Positions 36,567 through 48,307 are shown, counted from the stretch's first letter. The stretch is 64,000 bases of DNA from Thiohalobacter thiocyanaticus (GCF_002356355.1 NZ_AP018052.1:1736001-1800000), one strand, 5' to 3'. The notes: generated from the letters alone by a model not told the origin. Made by a program: numbers and translations.

Positions 36567-37943
36567 ATGCCTGCACGCCGTACGTCGATCCACGGAGAGT
36601 GGTCATCGCGCCTGGCCTTCATTCTGGCCGCGACCGGTTCGGCAGTGGGACTGGGCAACATCTGGCGCTTCCCCTACGTGACCGGCGAGAGCGGCGGCGG
36701 TGCCTTCGTGATCCTCTATCTGGTCTGCGTGGCCGCCATCGGCCTGCCGGTGATGATGGCCGAAATCATGCTGGGCCGGCGCGGCCGCCAGAGCCCGATC
36801 AACACCATGCGTACCCTGGCCCGGGAAGAGGGGCGCAGCCCGGCCTGGCAGTACGTGGGCTGGCTGGGCATGGCGGCGGGTTTCCTGATCCTGTCCTTCT
36901 ACAGCGTGATCGCCGGCTGGACTCTGGCCTATGCGCTGCGCACCGTCAGCGGCGTGTTCAACGGGGCGACCGCGGAGGGTGTGGCGGCCATCTTCGAAGA
37001 ATTCATCAGCGATCCCGAGCGGCTGCTGGCCTGGCATACCATCTTCATGGTGATGACCACCATCGTGGTCTCGCGCGGGGTGAAAAGCGGCCTGGAGCAG
37101 GCGGTGCGCTACCTGATGCCGGCGCTGTTCGTGCTGCTGGTGGTGATGGTCGGCTATGCCATGAACACCGGCCAGTTCGAGCAGGCGGTGAACTACCTGT
37201 TCACGCCCGATTTCAGCAAGATCACCAGCGGCGTGGTACTGAACGCCATGGGCCAGGCCTTCTTCAGCCTCAGCCTGGGCATGGGCGCGATCATGATCTA
37301 CGGCTCCTACCTCTCGCACACAGCCTCCATCCCGCGCACGGCGGCCATCATTGCCCTGATGGACACCCTGGTGGCGATCCTGGCCGGGCTGGCCATCTTC
37401 CCGCTGGTGTTCGAGTACGGACTCGCGCCCTCGGCCGGGCCGGGGCTGATCTTCCAGACCCTGCCCATCGCCTTCGGCCAGATGCCGGGCGGAGCGCTGG
37501 TCGGTTTCCTGTTCTTCGTGCTGCTGGTGTTCGCGGCCTGGACCTCGGCCATCTCCCTGGTCGAGCCGGTGGTGGCCTGGCTGGTGGAGAACCGCGGCAT
37601 GCAGCGGGTCAAGGCCGCGGCGCTGACCGGACTGATGGCCTGGCTGTGCGGCATCCTGGCGCTGCTGTCACTCAACCTGTGGTCGGGCGATGCGCGCTTC
37701 ACCTTCTTCGACAAGGGCTTCCTGGATCTGTTCGACTGGGTGACCTCCAATGTGATGCTGCCATTGGGCGGGCTGCTGATCTCGGTGTTCGCGGCCTGGA
37801 TCATGACCCGCGAGTCCAGCCGCGGCGAACTGGGTCTGGCCAACGGCATGGGCTATACCCTGTGGCGGGTGCTGGTGCGCTATGTCACACCGGTGGCGAT
37901 CGGACTGATTCTGCTGAACAAAACAGGTATCCTTACACCCTGA
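36567..37943 (+). CDS. Sodium-dependent transporter, neurotransmitter:sodium symporter family
   Basis: A 458-aa inner-membrane symporter with 11-12 helices. The first helix carries the NSS signature ATGSAVGLGNIWRFPYVTGESGGGAF, which holds the Na+ and substrate sites. Bacterial members carry amino acids, as LeuT or TnaT do. The ATG at 36567 has GGGGGAAG upstream and begins the usual RRTSIHGEWSSRLAF. It stands between smpB (divergent) and ratA. Substrate not predictable. Confidence 0.93.
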   Translation: MPARRTSIHGEWSSRLAFILAATGSAVGLGNIWRFPYVTGESGGGAFVILYLVCVAAIGLPVMMAEIMLGRRGRQSPINTMRTLAREEGRSPAWQYVGWLGMAAGFLILSFYSVIAGWTLAYALRTVSGVFNGATAEGVAAIFEEFISDPERLLAWHTIFMVMTTIVVSRGVKSGLEQAVRYLMPALFVLLVVMVGYAMNTGQFEQAVNYLFTPDFSKITSGVVLNAMGQAFFSLSLGMGAIMIYGSYLSHTASIPRTAAIIALMDTLVAILAGLAIFPLVFEYGLAPSAGPGLIFQTLPIAFGQMPGGALVGFLFFVLLVFAAWTSAISLVEPVVAWLVENRGMQRVKAAALTGLMAWLCGILALLSLNLWSGDARFTFFDKGFLDLFDWVTSNVMLPLGGLLISVFAAWIMTRESSRGELGLANGMGYTLWRVLVRYVTPVAIGLILLNKTGILTP

Positions 37944-37967
37944 GCACAAGCAGATTCAGCCGTTCGC

Positions 37968-38411
37968 ATGACAACCTCCATTCAACGCAGTGCCCTGGTG
38001 CCCTATACCCCGGCCGAGATGTTCGCCCTGGTCAGCGATATCGACACCTATGCCGATTTCCTGCCCTGGTGCAGCGCCTCGCGGGTGCTGGAGCGTCCGG
38101 ACGAGGACCAGCTCAAGGCCCGGGTCGAGATCAGCAAAGGCGGCCTCCACAAGGCCTTCACCACCCATAACCGCCACCAGCAGGACAAGTGCATCGAGAT
38201 GCGGCTGGTGGAGGGCCCGTTCAAGCGTCTGGAGGGGTTCTGGCAGTTCGACCCCATGGGTGAGACCGCCTGCAAGGTGTCGCTGGACCTGGAGTTCGAG
38301 TTCGCCAACCGGATGCTGTCGATGATGGTGGGGCCGGTGTTCAACCAGATCGCCAATACCCTGGTGGATGCCTTCCATGAACGCGCACGGCAGGTCTATG
38401 GAAAGCGCTGA
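37968..38411 (+). CDS. ratA: RatA-like START-domain protein
   Basis: A 147-aa coenzyme Q-binding/START-domain protein. SALVPYTPAEMFALVSDIDTYADFLPWCSAS and the ending NTLVDAFHERARQVYG define the family. In Escherichia coli RatA was described as an inhibitor of 70S ribosome assembly, while mitochondrial Coq10 relatives bind ubiquinone, so the exact role is debated. It overlaps ratB by 14 bases. Confidence 0.93.
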   Translation: MTTSIQRSALVPYTPAEMFALVSDIDTYADFLPWCSASRVLERPDEDQLKARVEISKGGLHKAFTTHNRHQQDKCIEMRLVEGPFKRLEGFWQFDPMGETACKVSLDLEFEFANRMLSMMVGPVFNQIANTLVDAFHERARQVYGKR

Positions 38412-38727
38412 CCGCATCCAGGTGGAGGTGGCCTATGCCCGCCCGGACCAGCAGGTGATTCTGCCGCTGGAGGTGGCGCGCGGGACCACGCTGCGCCAGG
38501 CCATCGAGCAGTCCGGCATCCTGGAACAGTTCCCCGAGATCGACCTGGAACAGCAGCAGCTGGGTATTTTCGGCAAGCTCAACAAGCCGGACACCGAACT
38601 GCGCGAGGGCGACCGGGTGGAGATCTACCGATCGCTGATCGCCGATCCCAAGGAGGTGCGCAAACAGCGCGCGGCGGCGGGCAAGAAGATGAAGAAGGGC
38701 GGCGGGGATCTGGACAAGGAAGGGTGA
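38398..38727 (+). CDS. ratB: RnfH/RatB family ubiquitin-like protein
   Basis: A 109-aa beta-grasp protein with IQVEVAYARPDQQVILPLEV, TTLRQAIEQSGIL and GDRVEIYRSLIADPKEVRKQR, the RnfH family pattern, plus a Lys/Gly-rich tail. Its ATG (38398) lies inside the end of ratA. It is a usual ratA partner; function uncertain. Confidence 0.92.
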   Translation: MESADRIQVEVAYARPDQQVILPLEVARGTTLRQAIEQSGILEQFPEIDLEQQQLGIFGKLNKPDTELREGDRVEIYRSLIADPKEVRKQRAAAGKKMKKGGGDLDKEG

Positions 38728-38874
38728 TTTTCATATCCCCTGACCCTGGCCCTCTCCCGCCAGGGGAGGTGGGATGGAAGTTCGCAGACCGGGCTAAGCG
38801 CAGCGTTCCAGGCAATCCCGGTGGCTGCCGGAAACGGGCCTGGCGGTCCTCATTCCAGCCTGCGACCTATCCAC

Positions 38875-38945
38875 CGTCATTCCCGCGCAGGCGGGAATCC
38901 ATGGGCCGCGGCGGTTTCCGGGTCCCGGCCTGCGCCGGGATGACG
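38875..38945. repeat. Repeat family A, copy 2
   Basis: CGTCATTCCCGCGCAGGCGGG at the left pairs with CCCGGCCTGCGCCGGGATGACG at the right. It lies between the convergent ratB and bamE genes. Confidence 0.9.
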
Positions 38946-38990
38946 GTGTTATACCCTTGAGCAGGCGCCATCAGGACTTCGCCTGTTTTG

Positions 38991-39458
38991 CTAGCGCGGC
39001 AGTTCGTCGTCCTGGCTGAAGGTGATCCACTGCCACAGGCGCGACAGCAGCCCGCGCGGCTTGCGCTGCTGCGGCGGTACCGTGACCGTGGTGCTCTGCG
39101 GCGGTTCGGCGCCGGGGGCATCGGGATCCGGCCGCAGGTCGCCGGTGATCTCGCTCAACCGGTCGTTCTCGAACCGCAGGCTCACGTGGTAGCTCTCGCG
39201 TTCACCCCGACCCGGCTGCATCCAGTAGACATAATCCCAGCGGTCGGCGTGGAAGGTGTCGTCGACCATCGGCGTGCCCAGGATCAGCTGGACCTGGCGC
39301 TTGTCCATGCCCGGCTCCAGCCGGTTCAGGTCGTACTGTTCGACCACGTTGCCCTGCTGGACGTCGACGCGGTGCACGAACGGCAGGCGCTCGACGCCGG
39401 CGCAGCCACTGATCAGCAGGCTTGTCAAAACGGTTGAAGAAATGAGAAGCTTTCGCAT
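38991..39458 (-). CDS. bamE: Outer membrane assembly lipoprotein BamE
   Basis: A 155-aa lipoprotein of the BAM complex. It has a signal peptide with the lipobox LISGC (Cys about residue 19 of the ATG 39458 form) and the SmpA/OmlA fold with VEQYDLNRLEPGMDKRQVQLILGTP and WDYVYWMQPG. The C-terminal 45 residues are a Pro-rich extension beyond the domain. It is divergent from fur, as in many gammaproteobacteria. Confidence 0.93.
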   Translation of the reverse strand: MRKLLISSTVLTSLLISGCAGVERLPFVHRVDVQQGNVVEQYDLNRLEPGMDKRQVQLILGTPMVDDTFHADRWDYVYWMQPGRGERESYHVSLRFENDRLSEITGDLRPDPDAPGAEPPQSTTVTVPPQQRKPRGLLSRLWQWITFSQDDELPR

Positions 39459-39552
39459 AAGTATCAAAAATACCGGTCACGTCTGGGCGTTGTGCGCGGC
39501 ATGATAACCCAATTGTGGCGGCGATTCACGGACACGGCATGAGGACAGCCAG

Positions 39553-39969
39553 GTGGAATCACAGGATCTGCGCAAAGTCGGTTTGAAGGTCACCCTGCCC
39601 AGGATGAAGATCCTGGAAATTCTGGAACAGAACGAGCAGCGTCACCTCAGTGCCGAGGATGTCTACAAGGCCCTGCTGGAGGCCGGAGAGGATATCGGCC
39701 TGGCCACGGTCTACCGGGTTCTGACCCAGTTCGAGACCGCCGGCCTGGTCACGCGCCATCACTTCGAGGGCGGGCATTCGGTGTTCGAGTTGTCCCAGGG
39801 CGAGCATCATGACCATATCCTGTGCGTCAAATGCGGCCGGGTGGACGAGTTCGTCGACGAGGTCATCGAGGAACGCCAGCACAAGATCGCCGAGAAGGCC
39901 GGTTACGAAATGACCGACCACAGCCTGTACATCTACGGGGTGTGCGAGAAGTGCCGCAAGGAGGGTTAA
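39553..39969 (+). CDS. fur: Ferric uptake regulator Fur
   Basis: A 138-aa metalloregulator. Winged-helix part MKILEILEQNEQRHLSAEDVYKALLE, regulatory HHHFEGG and HHDHILCVKCGRVDEF sites and the C-terminal CEKCRKE zinc cysteines are all present. It starts with GTG; GAGGA lies 8 bases before it. It represses iron uptake genes when Fe2+ is available. It converges on recN across a family B repeat. Confidence 0.95.
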   Translation: MESQDLRKVGLKVTLPRMKILEILEQNEQRHLSAEDVYKALLEAGEDIGLATVYRVLTQFETAGLVTRHHFEGGHSVFELSQGEHHDHILCVKCGRVDEFVDEVIEERQHKIAEKAGYEMTDHSLYIYGVCEKCRKEG

Positions 39970-39983
39970 ACTCCTTGCTCCCT

Positions 39984-40070
39984 CGTCATTGCGAGCAACG
40001 CGAAGCAATCTCCTAACGGTGGCGGTAGCCCGAACGAGATTGCCACGGCGCTTCGCGCCTCGCAATGACG
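39984..40070. repeat. Repeat family B, copy 2
   Basis: CGTCATTGCGAGCAACGCGAAGC opens and GCTTCGCGCCTCGCAATGACG closes this element, with AGCAATCTC and GAGATTGCC in the middle. It lies between the convergent fur and recN genes. Confidence 0.92.
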
Positions 40071-40077
40071 AGGATTG

Positions 40078-41795
40078 TTATTTCCGCTGCGCCGTTTTCT
40101 TCTTTCCCTTCTTTTTCTTCGCTTCTCCCTGCTGCGCCCGCGCGATCATCTCCTCGGCGTGCCGGCGGGTGGAATCGGTGATCTCCATCCCCCCAGCATG
40201 CGGGCGATCTCGTCGCTGCGCTCGGTGTCGCTGAGCGCACGGATGCGGGTGCGGGTGCTGTCGTCGCCGGTGAGCTTGTGCACCTGGTAGTGCTGGTGGG
40301 CCTGGGCGGCGACCTGCGGCAGATGGGTCACGCACAGCACCTGGCTGCGTTCGCCCAGGCCGCGCAGCTGGCGGCCCACCACCTCTGCAATGGCGCCGCC
40401 GATGCCGCTGTCGACCTCATCGAATACCAGCGTGGGGGTCGTGGCGGCATCCTTGGCCACCACCTGGATGGCGAGGCTGATGCGGGAGAGTTCGCCGCCT
40501 GAAGCGACCCTGGCCAGGGCTTGCGGCGGCTGGCCCGGGTTGGCGCTGACCCGGAACTCGATCCGGTCCAGGCCATGTCGGCTCGGCTGCTCGTCCTCGA
40601 GCGCTTCGACCTGCACCTCGAAGCGCCCACCCGGCATGCCCAGTTCCTGCATCCCCTCGGTAATGGCCTGGCCCAGATCGGCGGCCGCCTTGCGCCGCTG
40701 CCTGCGCACCCCCAGGGCCTGCTCGCGCCAGGCCTGCTCCAGTGCGGTGATTTCCTGTGCCATGGCGTCGCGGTTCTGGTCGGCCTGTTCCAGGCGGGCC
40801 AGTTCGGTGCGGGTATCCTCCAGCAGCTGTGGCAGCGCCGCCGGCTCGATCCGGTGCTTGCGTGCCAGCTGCTGCAGGGCGGCGATGCGGCTCTCCAGAT
40901 ACTGCAGCCGCTCCGGGTCCAGCTCCAGCCGGTCCAGGAAGCGGCGCAGTTCGTCGGCCGCCTCGCGTGTCTGGACCTGAGCCGTGCCCAGCAGTTCCAG
41001 TACGCCTTTCAGCCGGTCATCGACGGTCTCGAAGCGTTCCAGCGCATCCACGCCCTGGCTGAGCAGGCCGTCGGCGCTGAGTTCGTCGTCATAGAGCCAG
41101 CCCAGGGTCTGGTTGCAGCGTTCGATCAGTTCGCCGGCATGCGCCAGGCGCCGGTGCTCGGCCTCGATCGCCTCCCACTCGCCGGGGGCGGGCGCCAGGC
41201 GTTCGAGCTCGTCGAGGTGGAAGCGCAGCAGGTCCAGCCGATCGTCGCGCTGACGGGCGGCGTCCTGCAGTTCATCCAGGGCCTGTCTGCGCTCGCGCCA
41301 CTGGCGGTAGGCCGCGGCCAGCCGACTGATGGCGTCGGTGTGGCCGGCGTAGCTGTCCAGCAGCCTGCGCTGGGTGTCGCGCTGCATGAGCGACTGGTGT
41401 TCGTGCTGGCCGTGGATATCGACCAGACGGTCGCCGATGGCCCTGAGTTGCTGTACCGGCACCGGGCTGCCGTTGATATAGGCGCGCGAGCGGCCCTCGC
41501 GCAGAATCACCCGGCGCAGCTGGCATTCGCCGCCGGCGGCGAGATCCATTTCCTCCAGCGTCTGCTGGAGTGCAGGCAGGGCGCCGAGGTCGAACAGCAC
41601 CGCCACCTCGGCCCGGTCGCAGCCGTGGCGGATGACGCCGGTGTCGGCACGGTCGCCCAGTGCCAGGCCCAGAGCGTCGATCAGGATGGACTTGCCCGCA
41701 CCGGTCTCGCCGGTCAGCACGGTCATGCCGGCACGGAAATCGAGTTCCAGTTCGTCGACGATGACAAAGTCGCGGATGTGGATGTGGGTCAGCAT
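40078..41795 (-). CDS. recN: DNA repair protein RecN, frameshifted near the end
   Basis: An SMC-like ATPase of double-strand break repair: Walker A GETGAGKS near residue 31, long coiled-coil arms, signature ASGGELSRISLAIQ and Walker B LVFDEVDSGIGG. ATG 41795 starts MLTHIHIRDFVIVDELELDF. After IARMLGG the frame runs into WRSPIPPAGTPRR and stops at 40146, but another frame continues with MEITDSTRRHAEEMIARA and a Lys-rich tail to 40078. The switch is at a run of six G (minus strand, about 40190-40195); one more G restores the usual C-terminus. Mutation or homopolymer sequencing error. Confidence 0.9.
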
Positions 41796-41822
41796 AGGCG
41801 TCACAGAAGCGTGCTCAGCGTT

Positions 41823-41908
41823 CGTCATTGCGAGCGCAGCGCGGCAATCCCTTTACGTCGGCTGTAACGTCTGGAGATTGCTTCGTCACTTTGTTCCTCG
41901 CAATGACG
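41823..41908. repeat. Repeat family B, copy 3
   Basis: CGTCATTGCGAGCGCAGCGCGGC at the left, GAGATTGC and CCTCGCAATGACG at the right. It lies just upstream of recN and about 30 bases beyond the 3' end of nadK. Confidence 0.88.
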
Positions 41909-41937
41909 TGATTCTTTCACTGGGTGATTGCAAACAC

Positions 41938-42813
41938 TCACGAATGCACGCCCCAGCCGAACTTGCGCTGCAGGATGCCGAAATAATCATAGCCCGGCGT
42001 ATGGATCAGGCGCAGCTGGTGTTCGTGTCGGCATACCCGTACCCGATCGCCTGGCATCAGGGTGAAATTGACCTGGCCGTCGCAGGTGACCTGGGCCTGG
42101 GTATCGTCCCCGTGCAGACCGATATCGATGATGGCGGCATCGTCGATGACAATGGGGCGGTTGTTCAGGCTGTGCGGACAGATGGGCACCAGACCGAAGG
42201 CATCCAGCCGCGGGTGCAGGATGGGCCCGCCGCCGGACAGGGCATAGGCGGTCGATCCGGTGGGGGTGCACACGATCAGACCATCGGCGCGCTGGGTGCT
42301 GAGCAGGTTGCCGTCGATGTGCACCTCCAGTTCGATCATGCGGGCGATATCCCACTTGTGCACCACCACGTCGTTCAGTGCATCGCTTGCGTTGACCACC
42401 TGGTCCCCGCGCAGGACGCGGGCATGCAGCAGGGTGCGGGATTCCTCGCGGTACTGGCCGCTGAGGATCCGGTCCAGATCATCCGTCATGTCCTCGGGCA
42501 GGATGTCGGTCATGAAGCCCAGCCGTCCCAGGTTGATGCCGATCAGGGCCACGCCGGCCGGGGCCAGGTCGCGGGCGGCGTTGAGCATGGTGCCGTCGCC
42601 CCCGACCACGATGGCCAGGTCGCAGGCGCCGGCCAGGGCCGGGCGCTCCAGCAGCGGCAGGTCGCCGGTGTCGATGCGTTCGCGCATGTCGGCCTCCAGC
42701 AGGATCTCCAGCCCGCGTCCGCGCAGGTAGGTGATGAGCCGGTGCAGGGTGTCGCGCACCCGCGGGTCGCCGGTTTTGCTGATCAGGCCGATCCGGGAAA
42801 ATTCGTTGTGCAT
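41938..42813 (-). CDS. nadK: NAD kinase
   Basis: A 291-aa enzyme phosphorylating NAD to NADP with ATP or polyphosphate. Motifs GGDGTMLNAARDL, GINLGRLGFMTD and CTPTGSTAYALSGGGPI are all present. ATG 42813 follows AAGGGGGAA and gives the normal MHNEFSRIGLI start; the open frame extends 27 codons upstream without support. It is divergent from hrcA, the common gammaproteobacterial arrangement. Confidence 0.96.
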   Translation of the reverse strand: MHNEFSRIGLISKTGDPRVRDTLHRLITYLRGRGLEILLEADMRERIDTGDLPLLERPALAGACDLAIVVGGDGTMLNAARDLAPAGVALIGINLGRLGFMTDILPEDMTDDLDRILSGQYREESRTLLHARVLRGDQVVNASDALNDVVVHKWDIARMIELEVHIDGNLLSTQRADGLIVCTPTGSTAYALSGGGPILHPRLDAFGLVPICPHSLNNRPIVIDDAAIIDIGLHGDDTQAQVTCDGQVNFTLMPGDRVRVCRHEHQLRLIHTPGYDYFGILQRKFGWGVHS

Positions 42814-42920
42814 TGCTTCCCCCTTGAATGCTGGCGACAGTAGCACGAGCACCCCGCCAGCGGCAATGCTCGCCGGCGCCAACATCCTAATCATGTTGAA
42901 ATTTTCGCCATTGTCCCGGC

Positions 42921-42949
42921 TTGACCCGGGCGCAGCGGGTTGCTAGCCT
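42921..42949 (+). promoter_or_regulatory. Sigma-70 promoter of the hrcA operon
   Basis: TTGACC, 17 bases, then TAGCCT, ending 9 bases before the CIRCE operator. Confidence 0.7.
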
Positions 42950-42958
42950 GTCAAGGAC

Positions 42959-42985
42959 TTAGCACTCCTTTTCATTGAGTGCTAA
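42959..42985. promoter_or_regulatory. CIRCE operator
   Basis: TTAGCACTC-N9-GAGTGCTAA exactly matches the CIRCE consensus bound by the HrcA repressor. It overlaps the expected transcription start of hrcA and lies 36 bases upstream of its ATG. Confidence 0.97.
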
Positions 42986-43020
42986 GATCGAATCCAACCC
43001 TAGCCACCCCCTGACCACAC

Positions 43021-44079
43021 ATGAGCAGGCAGCCTCCCACCGAGTTGATGAACGAACGCGCCCAGCACCTGCTGCGGGTGCTGATCGACCGTTATATCCG
43101 TGAGGGTGAGCCGGTCGGCTCGCGTACCCTGGCGCGGGACTCGCGTCTGGACCTGAGTCCGGCCACGGTGCGCAACGTCATGTCCGACCTGGAGGAGATG
43201 GGCTTCGTCGCCGCGCCGCATACCTCGGCCGGCCGCATCCCGACGGTGCAGGGCTACCGCCTGTTCGTCGACAGCCTGCTCAACATCCAGCCGCTGGACT
43301 CGGTGCAGGTCGAGCAGCTGCGCCAGGAACTGTGGGCCGAGGAGACCGATTCCGGGCGCCTGATCGAGACCGCCTCCAACCTGCTCTCGGACATCACCCG
43401 GATGGCCGGGGTGGTGACCCTGCCGCGGCGCGAGCACGTCGCGCTGCGGCGGATCGACTTCCTGCCGCTGTCGCAGAACCGGATCCTGGTGATCCTGGTG
43501 ATCAACGAGAAGGAGGTCCAGAACCGCATCATCCAGACCGAGCGCACCTTCAGTGCCTCGGAACTGGAGACCATTTCCAATTTCCTCAATGCCCACTTCG
43601 CCGGCAAGGACATCCACGCAGTGCGCACCCACCTGATCGACGAGATGCAGCAGGCGCGCCAGGACATGAACGACCTGATGATGTCGGTGGTCTCGGTGGC
43701 CGAAAAGGTGTTCTCCGGCGAGGACAGCGACGAGGAGGACTATGTCCTGGCCGGCCAGACCAACCTGATGCAGTTCCGCGAGCTGTCCGACGTGGAGAAG
43801 CTGCGCGAGTTGTTCGAGGCCTTCAACCGCAAACGTGACATCCTGCACCTGCTGGATAAGTGCATCTGCGCCAACGGGGTGCAGCTGTTCATCGGTGAGG
43901 AGTCCGGTTACCAGGTGCTGGACGAGTGCAGCCTGGTGACCGCCCCCTATTCGGTCGAGGGCGAGGTCATCGGGGTGCTGGGCGTGATCGGGCCCACCCG
44001 CATGGCCTACGACCGCATCATCCCCATCGTCGACGCCACCGCCCGTCTCCTGGGCGCGGCCTTGAATTCCAGGAACTGA
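43021..44079 (+). CDS. hrcA: Heat-inducible transcription repressor HrcA
   Basis: A 352-aa repressor of class I heat-shock genes. The N-terminal winged helix has LIDRYIREGEPVGSRTL and LSPATVRNVMSDLEEMGFVAAPHTSAGRIPT; the C-terminal regulatory part has FIGEESG and GVLGVIGPTRMAYDRIIPIVDATA. It binds the CIRCE element directly in front and so autoregulates. The next genes are its usual targets or cofactors grpE, dnaK and dnaJ. Confidence 0.97.
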   Translation: MSRQPPTELMNERAQHLLRVLIDRYIREGEPVGSRTLARDSRLDLSPATVRNVMSDLEEMGFVAAPHTSAGRIPTVQGYRLFVDSLLNIQPLDSVQVEQLRQELWAEETDSGRLIETASNLLSDITRMAGVVTLPRREHVALRRIDFLPLSQNRILVILVINEKEVQNRIIQTERTFSASELETISNFLNAHFAGKDIHAVRTHLIDEMQQARQDMNDLMMSVVSVAEKVFSGEDSDEEDYVLAGQTNLMQFRELSDVEKLRELFEAFNRKRDILHLLDKCICANGVQLFIGEESGYQVLDECSLVTAPYSVEGEVIGVLGVIGPTRMAYDRIIPIVDATARLLGAALNSRN

Positions 44080-44118
44080 TCCCCAAATAGGACGCAAAGC
44101 CCGCGCAGCGAGGCATTT

Positions 44119-44150
44119 TGCCCCTCCCTTGTGTGAGTACCCGAGGGGCA
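44119..44150. other. Hairpin between hrcA and grpE
   Basis: TGCCCCTC and GAGGGGCA form an 8-base stem around a 16-base loop. No T tract follows on the plus strand, so it may slow transcription or stabilise RNA rather than terminate. It lies 40 bases after hrcA and 120 before grpE. Confidence 0.5.
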
Positions 44151-44269
44151 TAGAAGGGCTGCGCTGAGGGGCCCGCAGTTTCGGCAGACGGCGTGGCTGT
44201 CGTCGGCATCCTAATTTAATGTAGAATTTCACGAATATTATTTAACAATCTGAATTACGGAGATTATTT

Positions 44270-44872
44270 ATGTCCGACCAGGAGAAGGTGACGACCGAGG
44301 CCAATGCGGACGCAGGCGACGAGGAGGCACCTGCGGCCGCGGCGCCGGGCGACGCCGGGGCCCGGCCCGAGGAGATGCAGGCCCTGCTCGAGGATGCCCG
44401 CAACAAGGCCGACGAACACTGGAATCAGTGCATCCGCCTGCAGGCCGAACTGGACAACCTGCGCAAGCGCGCCGAGCGCGACGTGGCCAATGCCCACAAG
44501 TTCGCCCTGGAGAAATTCGCCAACGACCTGCTGCCGGTCAGGGACAGCCTGGAGATGGGTATAGCCGCCGCCGGCGAGGGCAACGAGGTCGACCCGGTCA
44601 AGCTGAGGGAGGGTTCCGAGCTCACCCTGAAGATGCTGGCCGACAGCATGGCCCGGTTCGGGATCCAGCAGATCGATCCCCAGGGCCAGAAGTTCAATCC
44701 CGAATACCACGAGGCCATGTCGATGCAGGAACGCAGCGATGTCGAGCCCAACACCGTGGTCACCGTCATCCAGAAGGGCTACACCCTCAACGACCGGCTG
44801 ATCCGCCCGGCCATGGTGATGGTGTCGCGGGCCCCGGCCCAGGATTCGCCGCAAATCGATGAACGTGCTTGA
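44270..44872 (+). CDS. grpE: Nucleotide exchange factor GrpE
   Basis: A 200-aa cochaperone that releases ADP from DnaK. It has an acidic low-complexity start (1-40), a long coiled coil with IRLQAELDNLRKRAERDV, and the C-terminal beta domain with PNTVVTVIQKGYTLNDRLIRPAMVMVS. The leader just before it (44200-44269) is AT-rich and may hold its own promoter. Confidence 0.96.
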   Translation: MSDQEKVTTEANADAGDEEAPAAAAPGDAGARPEEMQALLEDARNKADEHWNQCIRLQAELDNLRKRAERDVANAHKFALEKFANDLLPVRDSLEMGIAAAGEGNEVDPVKLREGSELTLKMLADSMARFGIQQIDPQGQKFNPEYHEAMSMQERSDVEPNTVVTVIQKGYTLNDRLIRPAMVMVSRAPAQDSPQIDERA

Positions 44873-44961
44873 AACGACGGGAATCGCCCACATCTAGTGG
44901 GGCAGACATCGGATAACTGAGCAATCAGGGAACACAGACAAGATCCATTTGGAGAACAGCT

Positions 44962-46899
<1,938 letters not shown>

Positions 46900-47041
46900 T
46901 CCCCGGGTTAGGGGGTAATGGGACTGGAGAGTCGAGACCTTGGCTGTGTCGGCTCACCGGTCCCGTTTGTGTTTGTTTCCCCGAGAGGGGATGCTGAAAT
47001 ATTCGGGTTTTGCATATGAGTGACAGCCACGACTTCCCGGC

Positions 47042-47112
47042 CGTCATTCCGGCGCAGGCCGGAATCCAGGTGCCGCAGCGATTACTGGAACCCGGCCTGC
47101 GTCGGGATGACA
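47042..47112. repeat. Repeat family A, copy 3
   Basis: CGTCATTCCGGCGCAGGCCGG opens and CCGGCCTGCGTCGGGATGACA closes the element. It lies between dnaK and dnaJ and could form a large hairpin in their shared transcript. Confidence 0.9.
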
Positions 47113-47155
47113 GGGATTTTCTGTTCCCGGACTCCAAACTTCGAGTCTCTGAATA

Positions 47156-48307
47156 ATGGCAAAAAAAGATTTCTACGAAATTCTGGGTGTGCAGAAGAAC
47201 GCCAGCGAGGCCGACATCAAGAAGGCCTATCGGCGCATGGCCCAGAAGTTTCATCCCGATCGCAATCCCGACGACGAGGAGGCGCTGAATCGCTTCAAGG
47301 AGGTCAAGGAGGCCTACGAGGTTCTGAGCGATGCACGCAAGCGTGCCGCCTATGACCAGTTCGGCCACGCCGGCGTCGATCCCAACATGGGCGGCGGTGC
47401 GGGCGGCGGCTTCGGCGGCGGCGGTGCCTCCTTCTCCGATATCTTTGGCGACGTGTTCGGCGACATCTTCGGCGGCGGCGCCGGTCGCGGCCCCGGCGGC
47501 CAGCGGGTCTACCGCGGCGCCGACCTGCGCTACAACCTGGATCTGACCCTGGAGGAGGCCGTTGCCGGCACCACGGTCAAGATCCGGGTGCCGGCCATGG
47601 TCGGCTGCACGGTGTGCGGCGGCAACGGGGCCAAGCCGGGCAGCAAGCCCGAGACCTGCACCACCTGCGGCGGTGTCGGTCAGGTGCGTATGCAGCAGGG
47701 CTTCTTCTCGGTGCAGCAGACCTGCCCGCGCTGTCACGGCAGCGGCTCCATCGTCAGCGACCCCTGCACCGCCTGCCAGGGCCACGGCCGGGTGCAGGAG
47801 AACAAGACCCTGTCGGTGAAGGTGCCGCCCGGTGTCGACACCGGCGACCGCATCCGCCTGGCCGGCGAGGGCGAGGCCGGGGAGAACGGGGGGCCGCCCG
47901 GCGATCTGTATGTCCAGATCCGGGTCAAGGAACATCCCATCTTCACCCGTGACGACAACCACCTGTTCTGCGAGGTGCCGATCCCGTTCGTCACCGCGGC
48001 GCTGGGCGGTGAACTCGAGGTGCCGACCCTGGAAGGCAAGGTCAAGCTCAAGATCCCGACCGAGACTCAGTCCGGCAAGCTGTTCCGGCTGCGCGGCAAG
48101 GGCGTGAAGCCGGTACGCGGCGGTCCCGTGGGCGATCTGATGTGCCGGGTGATGGTGGAGACACCGGTCAATCTCAACGAAAAGCAGAAGCAGATGCTGC
48201 GCGATTTCGAGTCCACCATGGACGAGAAGGGCGACAGCCACCACAACCCGCAGTCGCACTCCTGGCTGGACGGGGTGAAGAAGTTCTTCGAGGGCATCAA
48301 ACTGTAA
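47156..48307 (+). CDS. dnaJ: Chaperone protein DnaJ
   Basis: A 383-aa Hsp40: J-domain with the HPD motif ([13 protein letters not shown]), Gly/Phe-rich linker (about 75-120), zinc domain with four CxxCxGxG repeats ([32 protein letters not shown]) and C-terminal substrate domains. It stimulates DnaK ATPase. A family A repeat separates it from dnaK and it has only a weak ribosome site. Confidence 0.98.
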   Translation: MAKKDFYEILGVQKNASEADIKKAYRRMAQKFHPDRNPDDEEALNRFKEVKEAYEVLSDARKRAAYDQFGHAGVDPNMGGGAGGGFGGGGASFSDIFGDVFGDIFGGGAGRGPGGQRVYRGADLRYNLDLTLEEAVAGTTVKIRVPAMVGCTVCGGNGAKPGSKPETCTTCGGVGQVRMQQGFFSVQQTCPRCHGSGSIVSDPCTACQGHGRVQENKTLSVKVPPGVDTGDRIRLAGEGEAGENGGPPGDLYVQIRVKEHPIFTRDDNHLFCEVPIPFVTAALGGELEVPTLEGKVKLKIPTETQSGKLFRLRGKGVKPVRGGPVGDLMCRVMVETPVNLNEKQKQMLRDFESTMDEKGDSHHNPQSHSWLDGVKKFFEGIKL

